Assembly (NCBI RefSeq): GCF_024139115.2
Contig: NC_085140.1
Location: 338,582,966 to 338,646,965, forward strand
Origin: Armigeres subalbatus
Lineage: Eukaryota > Arthropoda > Insecta > Diptera > Culicidae
DNA: 64,000 nt
Direction of reading: 5' to 3'
Part shown: piece by piece, positions 43,936-55,728 of the stretch
How the letters are laid out: each line of letters begins with the position of its first letter
Position numbering within the stretch: position 1 is the first letter of the stretch
Program-made: the position numbers and the translations under genes
The notes under the pieces: model-generated
The model's input: the letters and a program-made list of their open reading frames with translations, nothing else
Databases searched by the model: none
What the model was told of the DNA's origin: nothing

Positions 43936-46564
43936 TTGAATGACCTTCATAAATACCCGAATTTTTTAGGCCTGAAAGGAGCTCATCATTTTATCGTCTC
44001 CACTCAGTGTATTGGTTGACAATTCGAACTTATCTCTCATATTAACGTTTTACAACAATGTACACAAACCGTAAATAAACTTTTCAACTGAAGTCCATTA
44101 ACGAGGTTACATGGGGTTTAAGTGTCGTCGCCATTACGTTTTTTTATATTCTACCTATTCCATAGCGTATTTACCGAGACATCTACCAATAATTTATAGC
44201 CCTCATCGCACAACTAAACTCAATAGTTCAATGAGAATGGCACCCGGCTCACTCTCGGATCGCGACTCGGACTGTATCCGATGACCAGCGCGACCCAGCA
44301 GTCAGCGTCGATCTCACTTTTCTAAATATCAACTCCGCTGGTTTTCGCATGCATCGCCCACCATACGTCGCTACCGACACGTCCGTTAGAATAGTTTTAT
44401 GCTGATATAAATTATGCTATAAATGTCCCACGATGCGAAATATGGGGAATCCGCTAAACCTTCTGGGCAGTAACGTCTTCGACGGCGGTGCGAATTAATG
44501 GAAGATGAGTTCTAGTAAACCTATTGGTAAATGAGCTTCGGATCGCATAGGGGCTGGATTTACTTCATCTATGTCACTAATCGTAAGTTAAGGTTTTCGA
44601 CCGAGTTGGCATTAACTAAATGTGGACGGTAGTTTATTTGTTATTCAGTATTAGAGCCAACAGTTAGGTCAATCTAATCCTATATTGCAGTGGTTCCCTG
44701 TTTTGGAGGAGTTATTTCCCATTTTTTGCTGAAAACGCTTTGTAAACACTAGGACCTTTTTGTGCATTTCAATTCGACTTTATTTTCTCTCAATAATGCT
44801 TCTTATAGTAACTTGAGTTTTTAATTTAGGAAAAATGCATTTAGAATTTTAGTTAAGACTCGTGATATTGCGCATATGATATAAAGTTTGTTTGTTTGTT
44901 TATTAATGACATTTTACACCAGAAAGGTGCATTCGTGTCAGCATATATGATATAAAGGATTTTGGCTTAAATTAATGAATGAAGGAAAGAAATACATATC
45001 TGGAAAGGACCGAAGCATTAATTAAAATTCCGTTGATCGTAAAGTTATATTTGGAAGTCACTGACTTAAAGGGTATCCTTTCTGGAGCATTGCCACACGT
45101 ATAAAAATGCCTAGTATGAAGCATGGCGCTTGTTTAGCTAGTATATAAATGCACGAGCTAATGTTTAGGTGAACCTGCTTAATTTCACAAATTGCAAACC
45201 AACAAATTTCACAAAGGTTTCATGCAAGTTGTCAACCTTCGGCCGGCATTAATTTGCCATTAGAATATATGTATGATGGTGCGGTGGACTCCGCCGTAAG
45301 TGTAACGATCGATCGCGTAAGCGATTGCATTTTAATTAAACACTAACTCCCCTCATAATGATCTGTTTTTGACGCCTTTCGATCCTTGGCTCAGCTGTGC
45401 GTGGTAATACACCGGTGGCAGACAGCTCCGATCGGATCGGTCAGTTTGGACGTAACCAAACTAGACCAGACCGGCACCGGGCACCGAGAGAACTTTGTAT
45501 ATATATGCTTGCAATTAAGATATTAATTACGAAAACAGACCGACCTGATGGTTAATTAATAAATTCGCCAACGAAATTACATTTCATGTCGTTAGAAGTT
45601 AGATCATCCAGTTTTGCTGCCGTGCTGTGGATTCCGACGATCAACTCGAAAGCGCAACGCCTGATATCACCTTGTGCTGCTTCAGCCGATTCAGCTCAGC
45701 TGACCTAAGCCGGCCGACAAATAACACATCCTGAACTGGGAAGACTCGGCTGAGAATTATTACCATCATAATCATCATCACGGGGCTTATTGTGAAGAAC
45801 GACATTTTCCATAATAAATCGATGACTTTTATTGAGCTAATTGCCTGTTCCACTACTCGAGGTAGTGAGGTGATTGTAATAATATTAACTATTGAAGGCT
45901 ACTTGCATGGGGACTCGATTGCGATCGCTGAGTCGTGGTTCCGAGGTGAGGTGCGTATTACTACTCAGGAGAATTATGGTTCACCAAGTGGCAATAATGT
46001 GGTGATCCGATCATAATCAGGGCAATGATGGATGGTCATCATTTGATGCGGTTAATTGCGGTAGTACGGAATGAATTATTAATAGCTGATAGTTTGTTTT
46101 CTCGGTACAATTAATGTACGTAAGTATTTAAAATTACGAGCAGGGAATAATCTAAGTCTATGTTCAAGCCTTTCCTCATATTTACTTGTAGCTGAAGGAG
46201 TAGGAAGAACAATTCCAAAATTTTAATTTACCATGAGAATATTTATTTATTTAGGGTATCTGTTCCATTATTAATAACATGCTCATATATCAATAACATT
46301 CGCAAAACAGGCAATTTGGGCTCAACTTGTGTCGTGTTTTGTTGTTATCCGGCGTGCTCATTGCTGAAAAAATTCACAAAAATGAGAAATAAAACAATTT
46401 GCGCATCAATTCTTTGTTTTCGAATGGTATTGATTTGGGTACATGGTATGAATTCAAGGAGCGGTTCCCCTATTCAGATATGAAACCTCTTTAGAATTCT
46501 GTTTAAAAAAATACTTCTATTACATTACTTGGAACTGCACAAAATATCTTGATTCTTGACAAAA
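43936..46564. other. Single-copy-looking non-coding DNA
   Basis: About 2.6 kb with little sign of repeats except a TTTG run near 44888-44905. It has many AATTAAT/TTAATTA homeodomain-type words, e.g. 45520-45570 and 46070-46115. No gene, RNA or element was recognised. Confidence 0.35.
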
Positions 46565-46643
46565 TCTGGAATTTATAAAATATCATACCCTTACTGTGAC
46601 AAAATCTACATAGGACAGACAAAACGAACATTGGACACGAGAT
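46565..46643 (+). pseudogene. Penelope-like element GIY-YIG endonuclease remnant
   Basis: Reads SGIYKISYPYCDKIYIGQT followed by KRTLDTR, the GIY-YIG core of a Penelope-like element. Only 26 codons remain; the reading ends exactly where the ACCACGTGG-type inverted repeat begins (46645). Confidence 0.65.
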
Positions 46644-47286
46644 AGGGGCCATCCAGAAACCACGTGGTGATATATTTCTCAAGATTTTCAAACCCCCTCC
46701 CCCCATGTGGTTTATCGTGGTCATTTGGCAGACCCCCCCTTTGACCACGTGGTTTTTTTTTCAAGTACAAAAAAAAGTTTAAAAAAATCTTATATAACTA
46801 AAACATATGGTTAATCCGATCAATTTTGAAGATGGCCAATTTTAACTGATTCAAAATCAAACTAAACCCAGCATGGAAATTATAAATGTTCATGAATTTG
46901 AACATTTTGATTATGTTATCAAGTTGTAATGTGTATCAGATATTAGTATATCTAGAACTCGCACAAAGGAGGACACAAAAAAATTGTGAGAGAAAAATTT
47001 GAAATGACTTAGAAATATTCCAAAATATCCCTATATATTTTTTTAAATTTCTTTATTGGTGATTTTTTTTAAAATAATTATGAAGTTCATCACTGAATAT
47101 CCCTATAGATTCCTAAGAGTATTTGAGACATTCCGTAGTTCTGGAGGTACTGGAAATTCTTTAGATATATTAACCTCAGCGAAGCATCTGAACTGAACTG
47201 AAGGTTTTTCTAAGGGCATACAAGTTTTATTCAGAACCTCAAAACTCTCTTCATTATGCCAAGATTCTATGATTCTAATCAGAACC

Positions 47287-47313
47287 GGGCCCTCCTTAGC
47301 CGTGCGGTAAGGT
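47287..47313 (+). mobile_element. Feilai-head fragment
   Basis: GGGCCCTCCTTAGCCGTGCG followed by GTAAGGT, then AT-rich DNA. Only the first ~27 bases of the SINE are left. Confidence 0.45.
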
Positions 47314-47319
47314 ATTTTT

Positions 47320-48663
47320 TTTTGTATTCTAGAATTTATTGTTATATTTTGGTATTTAACCCTCTCAGGACGATTTTTTTACATGGATTTAACGTACATA
47401 TTTAGGGTTTTCCACTCGATCTTGCCAAAACTAGTATAGAGAGAACTAAAAAGTCGTACTTTTTTCGGGTGTCATAGGCCAAACTGCTCAGAAGTACATA
47501 TGCTCGAAAGTATCAAAAATAATGTCACGAAACAAAATGTCGACATGATATTACGGAGTTTTGAAACGACCCGATCAGCCAAGTCCTGAACGATGTATCC
47601 GTGCATCGCTAGGCATCCAAGCAGGTCCATTGAGCCGATGCGATTTTATTTATTACTTTCACAAGCTACAATAGTCCTTCCATGAGTCGATGTTCTAAGA
47701 TACGATATCGACTAAAATAAAAACTCAGCCTAAAAAATTTTAAAAAATTTCCATAACAATTAGGAAATTTCCAATAACGAAATCATGGTATGAGCAATAA
47801 AAAAATATTAAATTTTCTACAAATAATGCAAAATTTCCATAAACAATTAAGAATTTTCTTCAAAACTAAAATAAATTAACACTTTTAAAACCAAAAATTG
47901 CAAACATAAAAGAAGAATTTTCCATAAAGAAATCAAAAAGTTCCACGGAAAAAATACAAACATTCCATAAATAAATCAATATTATAAATAAATAATTACA
48001 AAATTTTCAACAAAATAAATGTTTTTTAAACCAAAAATTAAAACCTTTCCACTAAAAAAATAATAAAGAGGATTGGAAAAAAGGAAATTTTCCATTACAG
48101 AATATAAAAAAGCAATAAAAGTAAGCATTTTTCCATAGATTACCCCTTTTTTAAAAGCGTTCGAAGTTCATGGAAAATTTTATCAATTTGATTGCTTTTC
48201 TTTCTTATTTTCTCTATTTTTTATTGCTCTTTATTGATGTTAAAGAAACCCAGCATTCCTCAGGTGTTGCAAATGTCACAATAAACTATTTGCAGCACCG
48301 CACTCTAGATCAATTTACGTGCGTTTGTTTTGTTTTCCTTAACAGTTGACCCAAAAATGTATTCTAATGATGTTTTACATTTCCCCGTTAAATTCACCAA
48401 CTTTTTGTATTATACAATCCTTACGGATTCCAAAACGAATCGATTAGGGAAAAAAATCTTGCAAATCAGTCAACCCGTCCACGAGTTAAATCGTCAGGAA
48501 GGAAATCTTAATTCATTTTTATTATATAGAAGAATATGTGGAGAAAAAAATATTTATTTAGTGAAAAAAATTGTGATTATTAATTGCTAATATTGATTTA
48601 TTCATGAAAATTTTGAATTTTTTTAGTGGAACATTTTGATTTCTTTATGGAAAATTCTTATTT
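47320..48663. other. AT-rich DNA with degenerate TTTTCCATAAA repeats
   Basis: Between 47700 and 48160 short words such as AAATTTTCCATAA recur irregularly. No gene. Confidence 0.4.
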
Positions 48664-49157
48664 CACAATAGGACGAGACCAGTGGCATTCTAGCTAAAAT
48701 TCCGCTTGAGGCCCTTTCAAATCATTTCAACAACACTTGTACACCTGCTGGTATAAATTGCGATATTGACACTACCAAGCGAGAGGTGGCGATGCTTTGT
48801 TTTTATATCAATGTAATTTTACATATACAGCAGTGACAACTGTCGTTGAATAGCGTAAGTTTTGAATGTTACTTTTGTACACTCTAGGTGGAGAGCAGTC
48901 ATAAAGAAATTTGTAGTAAACCGCTTGAGTTTAGTATGGAGCAGTAATCAGATCTCATTTATTATTTAAAGTTGCAAAATGCAATAGGGATATAAAAAAT
49001 CAGAAAAAAATTTGAAGCTTTTCTACCTACGTCACATATCGCTGTGATGCGTAGTTAGTGAGAACGGGTGATTTGTCCATACAAGAAAATTCATTTTACT
49101 ACAAATGTTGTGGCGCCATCTCTTTCAACCAGCACCTTTGGCCCTGTCCTATTGCAA
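48664..49157. mobile_element. MITE with CAATAGGAC ends
   Basis: Begins CACAATAGGACGAGACCAGT and ends TTTGGCCCTGTCCTATTG; ends are imperfect inverted repeats. About 490 bp without coding capacity. Confidence 0.5.
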
Positions 49158-51319
49158 GTTTTGCTTTTACAAGTGCTAATTTATTATTGTTGAAAATTTC
49201 TTCGGAATTTACGCTGGAGATGTTTTGTTTTTTTCATTAACAGTTTGTCGCAAAATTTCCAAGCAAAATTTTTCAGAGAGAATTGTTCAAAAATTATTCG
49301 GAATGCCAGCACTTTATTAGGATAGTATGAAGTAATGTCAAAGTTTTTACAGGAAATTTCTTTATTGGATTTTTCCTGAATATCCACAAGAAATTCTTTT
49401 GAAGTTTTTTTTCTTGATATTGTAAAAACATGAACATTTTTCAAAATTGTAGCTGCAGTCCGCTAATGCAAAAGTGTCGGCGGCGTGATGCCAAAAACCA
49501 TCTGCGGCGGTTGCGTGGCGCAGCGGATTTAAAAAAAAATATTTTCCCATTTTTCCTTTTCATTTTTTGCGGAAATTGGAACTGAATCGCAACCTGCTTT
49601 TTCGTTTATTTTTTTTATGGAAATAGGCTAAGGCTAAGATGGTCAAATAACGCAGATATGCATCGGCGTTGCGACCGACGCACTAAGGGGTAACTAGACC
49701 AAAATCCTGGCCAAAATTATATTTCGGCGTTTGCATCTATAATGCAAATCACATACATACATTTACATATCTGTTGTCAATGCATTCGCCAAATTAAATA
49801 CAATTCATATTTTGATTTTTCATAAGATTGATTAGTGTGAAGGAGACGAACACTCAAAATAATGTTCACTTAGAAGCTACTTGAAAACATATGCAGATAT
49901 TTTCCATGTAGTTTCGTGTGTAAAAGTTAAATGATTTATTAGTGATGGCACTCTTTATTCTTAATTCACTAGAAAATAAAATAAAATTTAAGTGATTTTT
50001 TGTTTGGCCATGTACTTAAAATTCAAGTGAAACTTTGATATTTTTTTCTATAGTATCCCTATTAGTGATGTGTATCCCGTCCACTAGAAACGGACGAGAG
50101 CAAAAATAGGAGTTGAAAACTATTTCATACTCAAGCATTTTGCTTCGCAAATCGTTCTCATAATGTTTTTGCAAAATGTTTCATTAGCGATAGTTAATAA
50201 ACATACATTTCGCTCTGAGAACCCCACTCATATATTTTTCATACATTCATTTTTAGTAGAATTCACTAGAAGAGTATATAGATATTATTTTGAATGTTTT
50301 CTAATGAATTCCACTACATTACTTTTTAAGATGCACTTGAGCTTTTAGTAAGTTTTATTTGATTCCAGTAAGGCCGATGAAAGTTTCGATTTTTAAAGTC
50401 TACATGACTTTTTATAGTGGAATTAAAGTGACAATTATTTTGAGTGAAAGATAATGGCGCATGCGAAATGCTTTGTAGATATTTAAACGAGGAGCAGATG
50501 CTCCAAACTAACATTATTATATGAGCATTAGGCCATACAATTGTTTAAAAAAAATTATTTCTAATCAGCTCCGTAACGCCCGACAACATTTGAGCTTACC
50601 AAATGAACGATTGAATAACAAAACACAAAGTATGTTACTATTGTATTCAATCATGCTATTTGTCAAGTGCCTCTAAAACCTAAAAAAAGTTACCCGCGGA
50701 TTTTTTTTTGCCTATATACTGTTGACAACAATGGCGGAAAGTATGAAAACAACCTATTTTGAAGTTACTCGCAAATTCGTTTGCAGACGAGTGTGGATGA
50801 TCTTTAACCCGCAATAGAAAGATGAAAGCCTATATTTTCATGTGCATACAATCTCGTAGCGGAATACGAGGGAGTACTTCGATTTTTTTAATAATGAAGT
50901 TTGTTATGTTATGTCAAAAACTGCATGTTATTTATGTTTTTGAAAAAATATCCGAATGTTAAATATAATCCATGTCAACTCATGAAGGTCCTAGGGCAGT
51001 GCATAAATGATGTTTTGTGTACCATAAATCTAACATTATATGTGTTGTTTAGATTTGTCAGCATTGGTAACTGATCTTTGTCTGACGGCACACTAAAAAC
51101 CATCAAATTAACCTAATTTTTGATAGGTTGTCATTAATACTAATAAGGAAAAAACGTTAAAATTTCAATGACACACAATGGAGATAATATTGAAGAATAT
51201 TGTAAAAATGTAATACCATGCAGAAATTCGAAAAACGAAAAAGGGTTTTTGGCCAGCCATTTGTTCTAGCTACTCCATCGTGCGACGCTGCGTTACCGGC
51301 TATTTTCGATGCACACCTA
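49158..51319. other. AT-rich non-coding DNA
   Basis: No gene recognised. A small GC patch (GCGGCGTGATGCC, GCGGCGGTTGCGTGG) at 49480-49525. The rest is without clear features. Confidence 0.3.
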
Positions 51320-52592
51320 CACTGAACCCAAACTTCATCCTGAGAATGACTGAAAAGTGATTCGTTCCCGCCCCTTTACGATCGTCATTCAGATTTTGGA
51401 TGATTTCCATTCGATGAATGCACACAATAAATGACAAGCTTTTGGATGCGAATCATACGTTGACCGAATGATTTTGTAAACAGAATACGAATGATTTGTT
51501 AGATTATATTTGTCTGATTTTGTTATGAATACCGAAAGAAGAAAATCCCGATTCTAAATGGGAGGAAGCCAAGGAGGAAGCAAATTTACCCCATGTTGAT
51601 TCGTGCTAAATAATCAATGTTAATAAAATGAAAATAAATAATTTTTATACAATTTTCTTATTGCATTCATTGTATGTATATTTTCACAATACGTGTTTTT
51701 CGCATCACAATCTCCAGTACAAACATAAATTGAGGAATAAGGTAATGCAGGTGTTTGGTAATGATTTTAAAACTAATGAATTTGTTCAATCAAGTTTGCG
51801 AAACGAGTGTTCACTTAGGATTCGTAGCGACAGCGGTCGTGTTGCTTCCGGAAATACGAAATGGGCAATAGATTTGCGGTTGTGCCTGATTCCGGTGAAA
51901 AAGCTCTGTTCCCATAGCTTTCTTGACCATTGTTGGATCCGCCACATCACTCAACATTCTCCTGCTTCCACTTCCATTAATCAAGCTGTATTCGGATCTC
52001 GTATTCCCGGAGTGGCCAGTTGAATCAAAAACAGCACTCAATGTCACGAATCTGAAAAACAATTTCATTAGTTATTATCATAAGGTTTCCACTTTATGCA
52101 AGTAATTCTAACTAACTTACCTGTTGTAGGGTCTCAGGTTAGAACAAGGTGCGTTTTTCTTAACAATTTTTCTTAACAATTAGCAACTTCATGCGTTTGC
52201 TAAAATAATGTTATCAAAAAGTTCCGACGACATCGTCACGCTCCAAACAATTGAAATCAAATGGCGGAGTTTATTCTTTATGATGCAAGCGGTACAAAAG
52301 TGATCATCTAAAAAATCATTTCAAAAGCGAATGATAATCCTTGTGGGGCACGAACAAATCGCTCGTCATCCGTTTATGGAATGTTATTCTTATGCAATAT
52401 AGTCATACGAAAAGTGAATGAAAGTTCATAACAAAATGGAAAATAACATCAGATGGAATACGGATGATTTTGTTACGATTATACAGAGCATAAGCATACA
52501 GTCGCATTCGTCATATGCAAACAGATGGATGCGATTCTCGAACGCCGTGAATGACCAAACATTCATTTTGAAGATTGAGTTTGGGTTCAGTG
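51320..52592. mobile_element. TA-flanked element with CACTGAACCCAAACTT ends
   Basis: 1,273 bp. Left end CACTGAACCCAAACTTCATC and right end complement (AGTTTGGGTTCAGTG) with TA on both outer sides (51318-51319, 52593-52594). TA duplication suggests Tc1/mariner-type movement. It contains a possible spliced reading on the minus strand but no recognised transposase. Confidence 0.65.
51811..52121 (-). pseudogene. Possible spliced coding remnant inside the TA element
   Basis: On the minus strand a short exon ends at donor CAACAG|GTAAGT (52121/52120), and after about 70 bases acceptor TTGTTTTTCAG (52052) leads into a frame ending at 51811. The join keeps a frame open: NLRPYNR, then FVTLSAVFDSTGHSG ... 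VADPTMVKKAMGTELFH. Upstream coding sequence is lost after about 20 codons. I do not recognise the protein. It may be a captured host exon pair or part of the element's own gene. Confidence 0.35.
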
Positions 52593-52820
52593 TAGTCTAT
52601 TCAACACTGAGTTGAAAAGACGCTACGTGGGCATCGGTTCTAAGATGCGCTTTGCGTTTAATGATTTGTATTTTTACTATTGTTATTCACCAAAAGCTTT
52701 TCGTATAAAAAAAAGACCACGTGGTTCGAGAGCAACACCCCCCTCCCCCCATGTGGCTTATCGTGGTCATTTTCCACCCCCCTCCCCCGATATATGACCA
52801 CGTGGTTTATTGACGGCCCC

Positions 52821-53122
52821 ATATCTGTTGATTCAAAAAATGTTTAGCACAATAGACGTAAATGGCGGATCTTTAAAACTTGATTAGGCTGTTACAAATA
52901 TTTAATTGACATTTTGTACTACTGGTCTCCGAAAGGTCAAGGGGGATAATAAAAAATAAATATTAAAATGAAAAAAAAAAAACAAAAAACTCCTCGGATT
53001 TGTTAAAGAATGTTTTGAAAATCCTCAAAATTATCCAAATTTTATTTTGTTGCCCCCTCAAAATATTATTTTTTGGCAAAAAAAAATTCGAGTGGGGGGG
53101 GGAGACAAAATAGATTTTAAAT
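52821..53122. other. Spacer with A-rich run
   Basis: Holds a 17-base A-rich run near 52970. The word TACAAATATTTAA near 52893 has an inverted partner near 53390 (AAATATTTGTATCGGCCTT), so 52886-53403 may be one MITE around the palindrome below. Confidence 0.35.
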
Positions 53123-53338
53123 GGTTTAAAAGACTATTATTCTTCCATTTACTTCCACTATTCACTTTTTATGTATCAACAGTTACGTATTTCGTTTCCT
53201 ACTTGGAAACTTCTTCAGTGTTCGTTATCGACTATCGACGAAACGAAGAAGTTTCCAAGTAGGAAACGAAATACGTATCTGTTGATACATAAAAAGTGAA
53301 TAGTGGAAGTAAATGGAAGAATATTAGTCTTTTAAACC
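53123..53338. mobile_element. Palindromic repeat (GGTTTAAAAGAC arms)
   Basis: Arms of about 100 bp in inverted order, from GGTTTAAAAGACTATTATTC to TATTAGTCTTTTAAACC, turning around 53231. Arm words include TTTATGTATCAACAG and GAAACTTCTTC. Confidence 0.75.
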
Positions 53339-53461
53339 TTGTAGCATTTCCCCTAAGACGCTCTAAAATAATTAATCAAGATTTTAAATATTTGTATCGG
53401 CCTTAGCGTGATTTATGAAATAAATTAAACTTATTATAAAAAAAAATCCTGCTTTATTTGC

Positions 53462-53700
53462 TTGGCATAAGACGAGTTTGTACAATCCCATTTAATTCCA
53501 CCACTTAATTGTACCTTGACAGATACGTACTTCGACCTCAACAGTAAGGCCGTCTTCAGTGTCTCGTACTTGACTCGACTGCTTTATTGTTTCCCGAGCC
53601 AACGTCACACTCTTCTGCAGGGATGTTATGCTGAATCCAGAGGTGTTGATCGGAATTAATGTACGGAATGTTGATCGGAATTCATGACTTGATCCAAAGC
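53462..53700. repeat. Dispersed repeat sharing the GACGAGTTTGTA word
   Basis: GCATAAGACGAGTTTGTACA then CCCATTTAATTCCACCAC, shared with the inverted repeat at 31265 over about 30 bp. Full extent unclear. Confidence 0.4.
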
Positions 53701-53736
53701 AGGATGTCTACTCATTTGAAAAAAATTTGTCATTTT

Positions 53737-53862
53737 TATTATTTTACCCATTTTGCGATGCAGCAAAGCTCAAGTAATAAAAATGACAGTTGCGCGTTGC
53801 TTCCGTATTGAGTGGTGTACCCTTGTACACGCAAGTAGATTCAAATTTGTATTCCGAAAGGC
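53737..53862. mobile_element. Partial copy of the palindromic piggyBac-like MITE
   Basis: Shares the loop and right arm with 25835-25955: TGTCATTTTTATT, ATGCAGCAAAGCTC, AAAAATGACAGTTG and GTTGCTTCCGTAT. Outer parts have decayed. Confidence 0.7.
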
Positions 53863-53869
53863 TTGTCCT

Positions 53870-55150
53870 CGAGGAATTGTTCCGGACACTTGTTTGGGAA
53901 TTTCTTCGTGAGTGCCTTCAGAACTTCGGGGATTCATTTGTAAATTTATCTACGAATTCCTTCAGAAATTCCTTTAGAAATTTCCTCGTAAATGTTTAAG
54001 GAAATTACTTTGGAAGCTCTTTCAGGAGTTCTTTCGGAAATTCATATCGACATTCGTTCGGAAATACATTTGAAGCAAAATCACAGACAAACAGACAGAA
54101 CACTCGTCAAATTTACATCGTTCACTGATTTACTGGTCGATTCAAATAATCATTAGTTGGCCAATCGATTACTCGTGGCGCGCGCATCGAATTTGCTCAA
54201 GTTTGACGTTTGCTCACTACTGCTATCTGGTTTGTGATTTGCCCAACTAACTGAAATCAACAGATGTCGTTAGTGCTTGAACTTCGATGAATTTAATGAG
54301 TGAATATTCAATGTGTTATGTCTGTTTGTCTGTGGTAAAATTATATGATTGCTAATTTCGCTCCCGTTCGCGTGGCCAACACTAACCGACGTTGGTGATG
54401 AAACCAAACATGCTCTACAACAACATGATGGACAACAAACGGACAAGTTAAGGTTCCCCCAAATACACGCGACGCGATAGTCGCGACGCGATTCTATCGC
54501 TTGGCGACAGCGATTCTGTCGGTTTAAGCAATTGTTCCAGATTTTCCTACAAATTTTTAGAGACATTTCTTTGGACATTCCTCCAGTAATTTCTTCGGAA
54601 ATTCTTTCGGGCATTCCTAGAGACTTTTTTTAGCAACTCTTCCAAACTTCCATAGAAATGGTTTTCGAAATTCCTTCAGGAATCTATTTATAAATTCATT
54701 TTGGAATCCTTTCGAGGAATTGTAAAAAAAATCCTAGTGGAATTTTTTTTTGAAAAATCCATTCGAAAATCCTTTGGGAATTCTTTTGAAAATCCATCAA
54801 TTTTAGCAAAAATAGCAAAAATCCTTTCAAATCACTTAACATTCCTTATCAAACATCCTTTCAGGTTCTATTTCTGGAAATCTTTAAAGAATCCTTTCGG
54901 TAATTCTTCCTGAAATTCCTCCAGGAGTTCTTTCGAGGACTGATCTTGGAAATTCCTCCAGGAATAATTTAAAAAATAACGCTAATAATTCCTATGGGCA
55001 CTCCTTTAGTGATTCATTAGGAAAATCCTCTGAAAATTTCCGGGACAATTATCGAGAAGAGTATATGAATTATTGTTCAAGTTGGGTGAGAGTGAGCGAT
55101 ACTTTCGTAAAATTCTCAGGAATTCTTTTGAAAATCCTCTTCGATGATTA
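53870..55150. repeat. Degenerate GGAAATTCCTTC-type repeats
   Basis: Irregular repeats of words like CTTTCGGAAATTC and TTCCTTCAGGAAT, interrupted by MITE copy C (54082-54334) and a block 54335-54530 with CGCGACGCGATTCTATCGC. Open frames here are compositional. Confidence 0.5.
54082..54334. mobile_element. MITE, family 1 copy C
   Basis: 253 bp with ends CACAGACAAACAGACAGAAC and the complement ending GTCTGTTTGTCTGTG. Flanks GCAAAAT and GTAAAAT suggest a 7-8-bp duplication. Opposite orientation to copy A, with matching interior (GTTTGCTCACTACTGC, CAACAGATGTCGTTAG). Confidence 0.8.
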
Positions 55151-55487
55151 TTAAAATACGCGTTTTTTTTCTCGTAATTTTGGGGTAAATAATTGAACTT
55201 AAGGATAAATTCAGTTTGGTGGGCCTGTACCCAGCGCTTACAAGCATGTACTTTATCTTCGACGCATTCACCACCATTCCATCTTTTGTTGGCTTACCTT
55301 ACAGACGAGTGTACAGTTCTGTCACCTTTTCAAATGTTCAACTGGCAATTTCCATATCATCCGCAAAACAAATAAATTGACTGGATCTGTTGAAAATCGT
55401 ACCCGGCTGTTACATCCGGCTCAACGCATGACACATACGAGCCCAAAATTGAACAACAAGCATAACAAAGACCATCTCCTTGTCATT

Positions 55488-55728
55488 CTCATGCTTAGGG
55501 TGGCTGGGTTCAATTTCCGGTGCCGGTCTAGGCAATTTTCGGTTTGGAAATTGTCTCGACCTGGACGTAGATGATCATCGTGGTAGTCTCGTGATATACG
55601 AATGCAAAAATGGTAACTTGGCTTAGAAACCTCGCGGTTAATGACTGTGGAAGTGCTGAATTGACACTAAGGGGCACTGTGGGGGGATGTAATGTCAATA
55701 AGATGAAGAAGAAGAAGAAGAAGAAGGA
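55488..55728 (+). mobile_element. Feilai-like SINE
   Basis: Starts inside the tRNA-like head (GGGTGGCTGGGTTCAATTTC), runs through GGTCTAGGCAATTTTCGG and AATGCAAAAATGGTAAC, and ends with GAAGAAGAAGAAGAAG. 5' truncated. Same family as 12473-13150. Confidence 0.85.

Larger units (their letters stand above)
46645..52820. mobile_element. Region bounded by ~115-bp inverted repeats (GGGGCC...ACCACGTGG)
   Basis: Left repeat 46645-46757 starts GGGGCCATCCAGAAACCACG; right repeat 52704-52820 ends with ACCACGTGGTTTATTGACGG then CCCC. Both contain CATGTGG and ATCGTGGTCATTT. ATA stands on both outer sides. Either one 6.2-kb composite element or two MITE copies in opposite orientation. No transposase recognised inside. 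Confidence 0.5.

Noticed and set aside
51628..52023. 131-codon plus-strand frame within the TA-flanked element
   Set aside because: Overlaps a minus-strand frame with better splice support; no recognisable domain.
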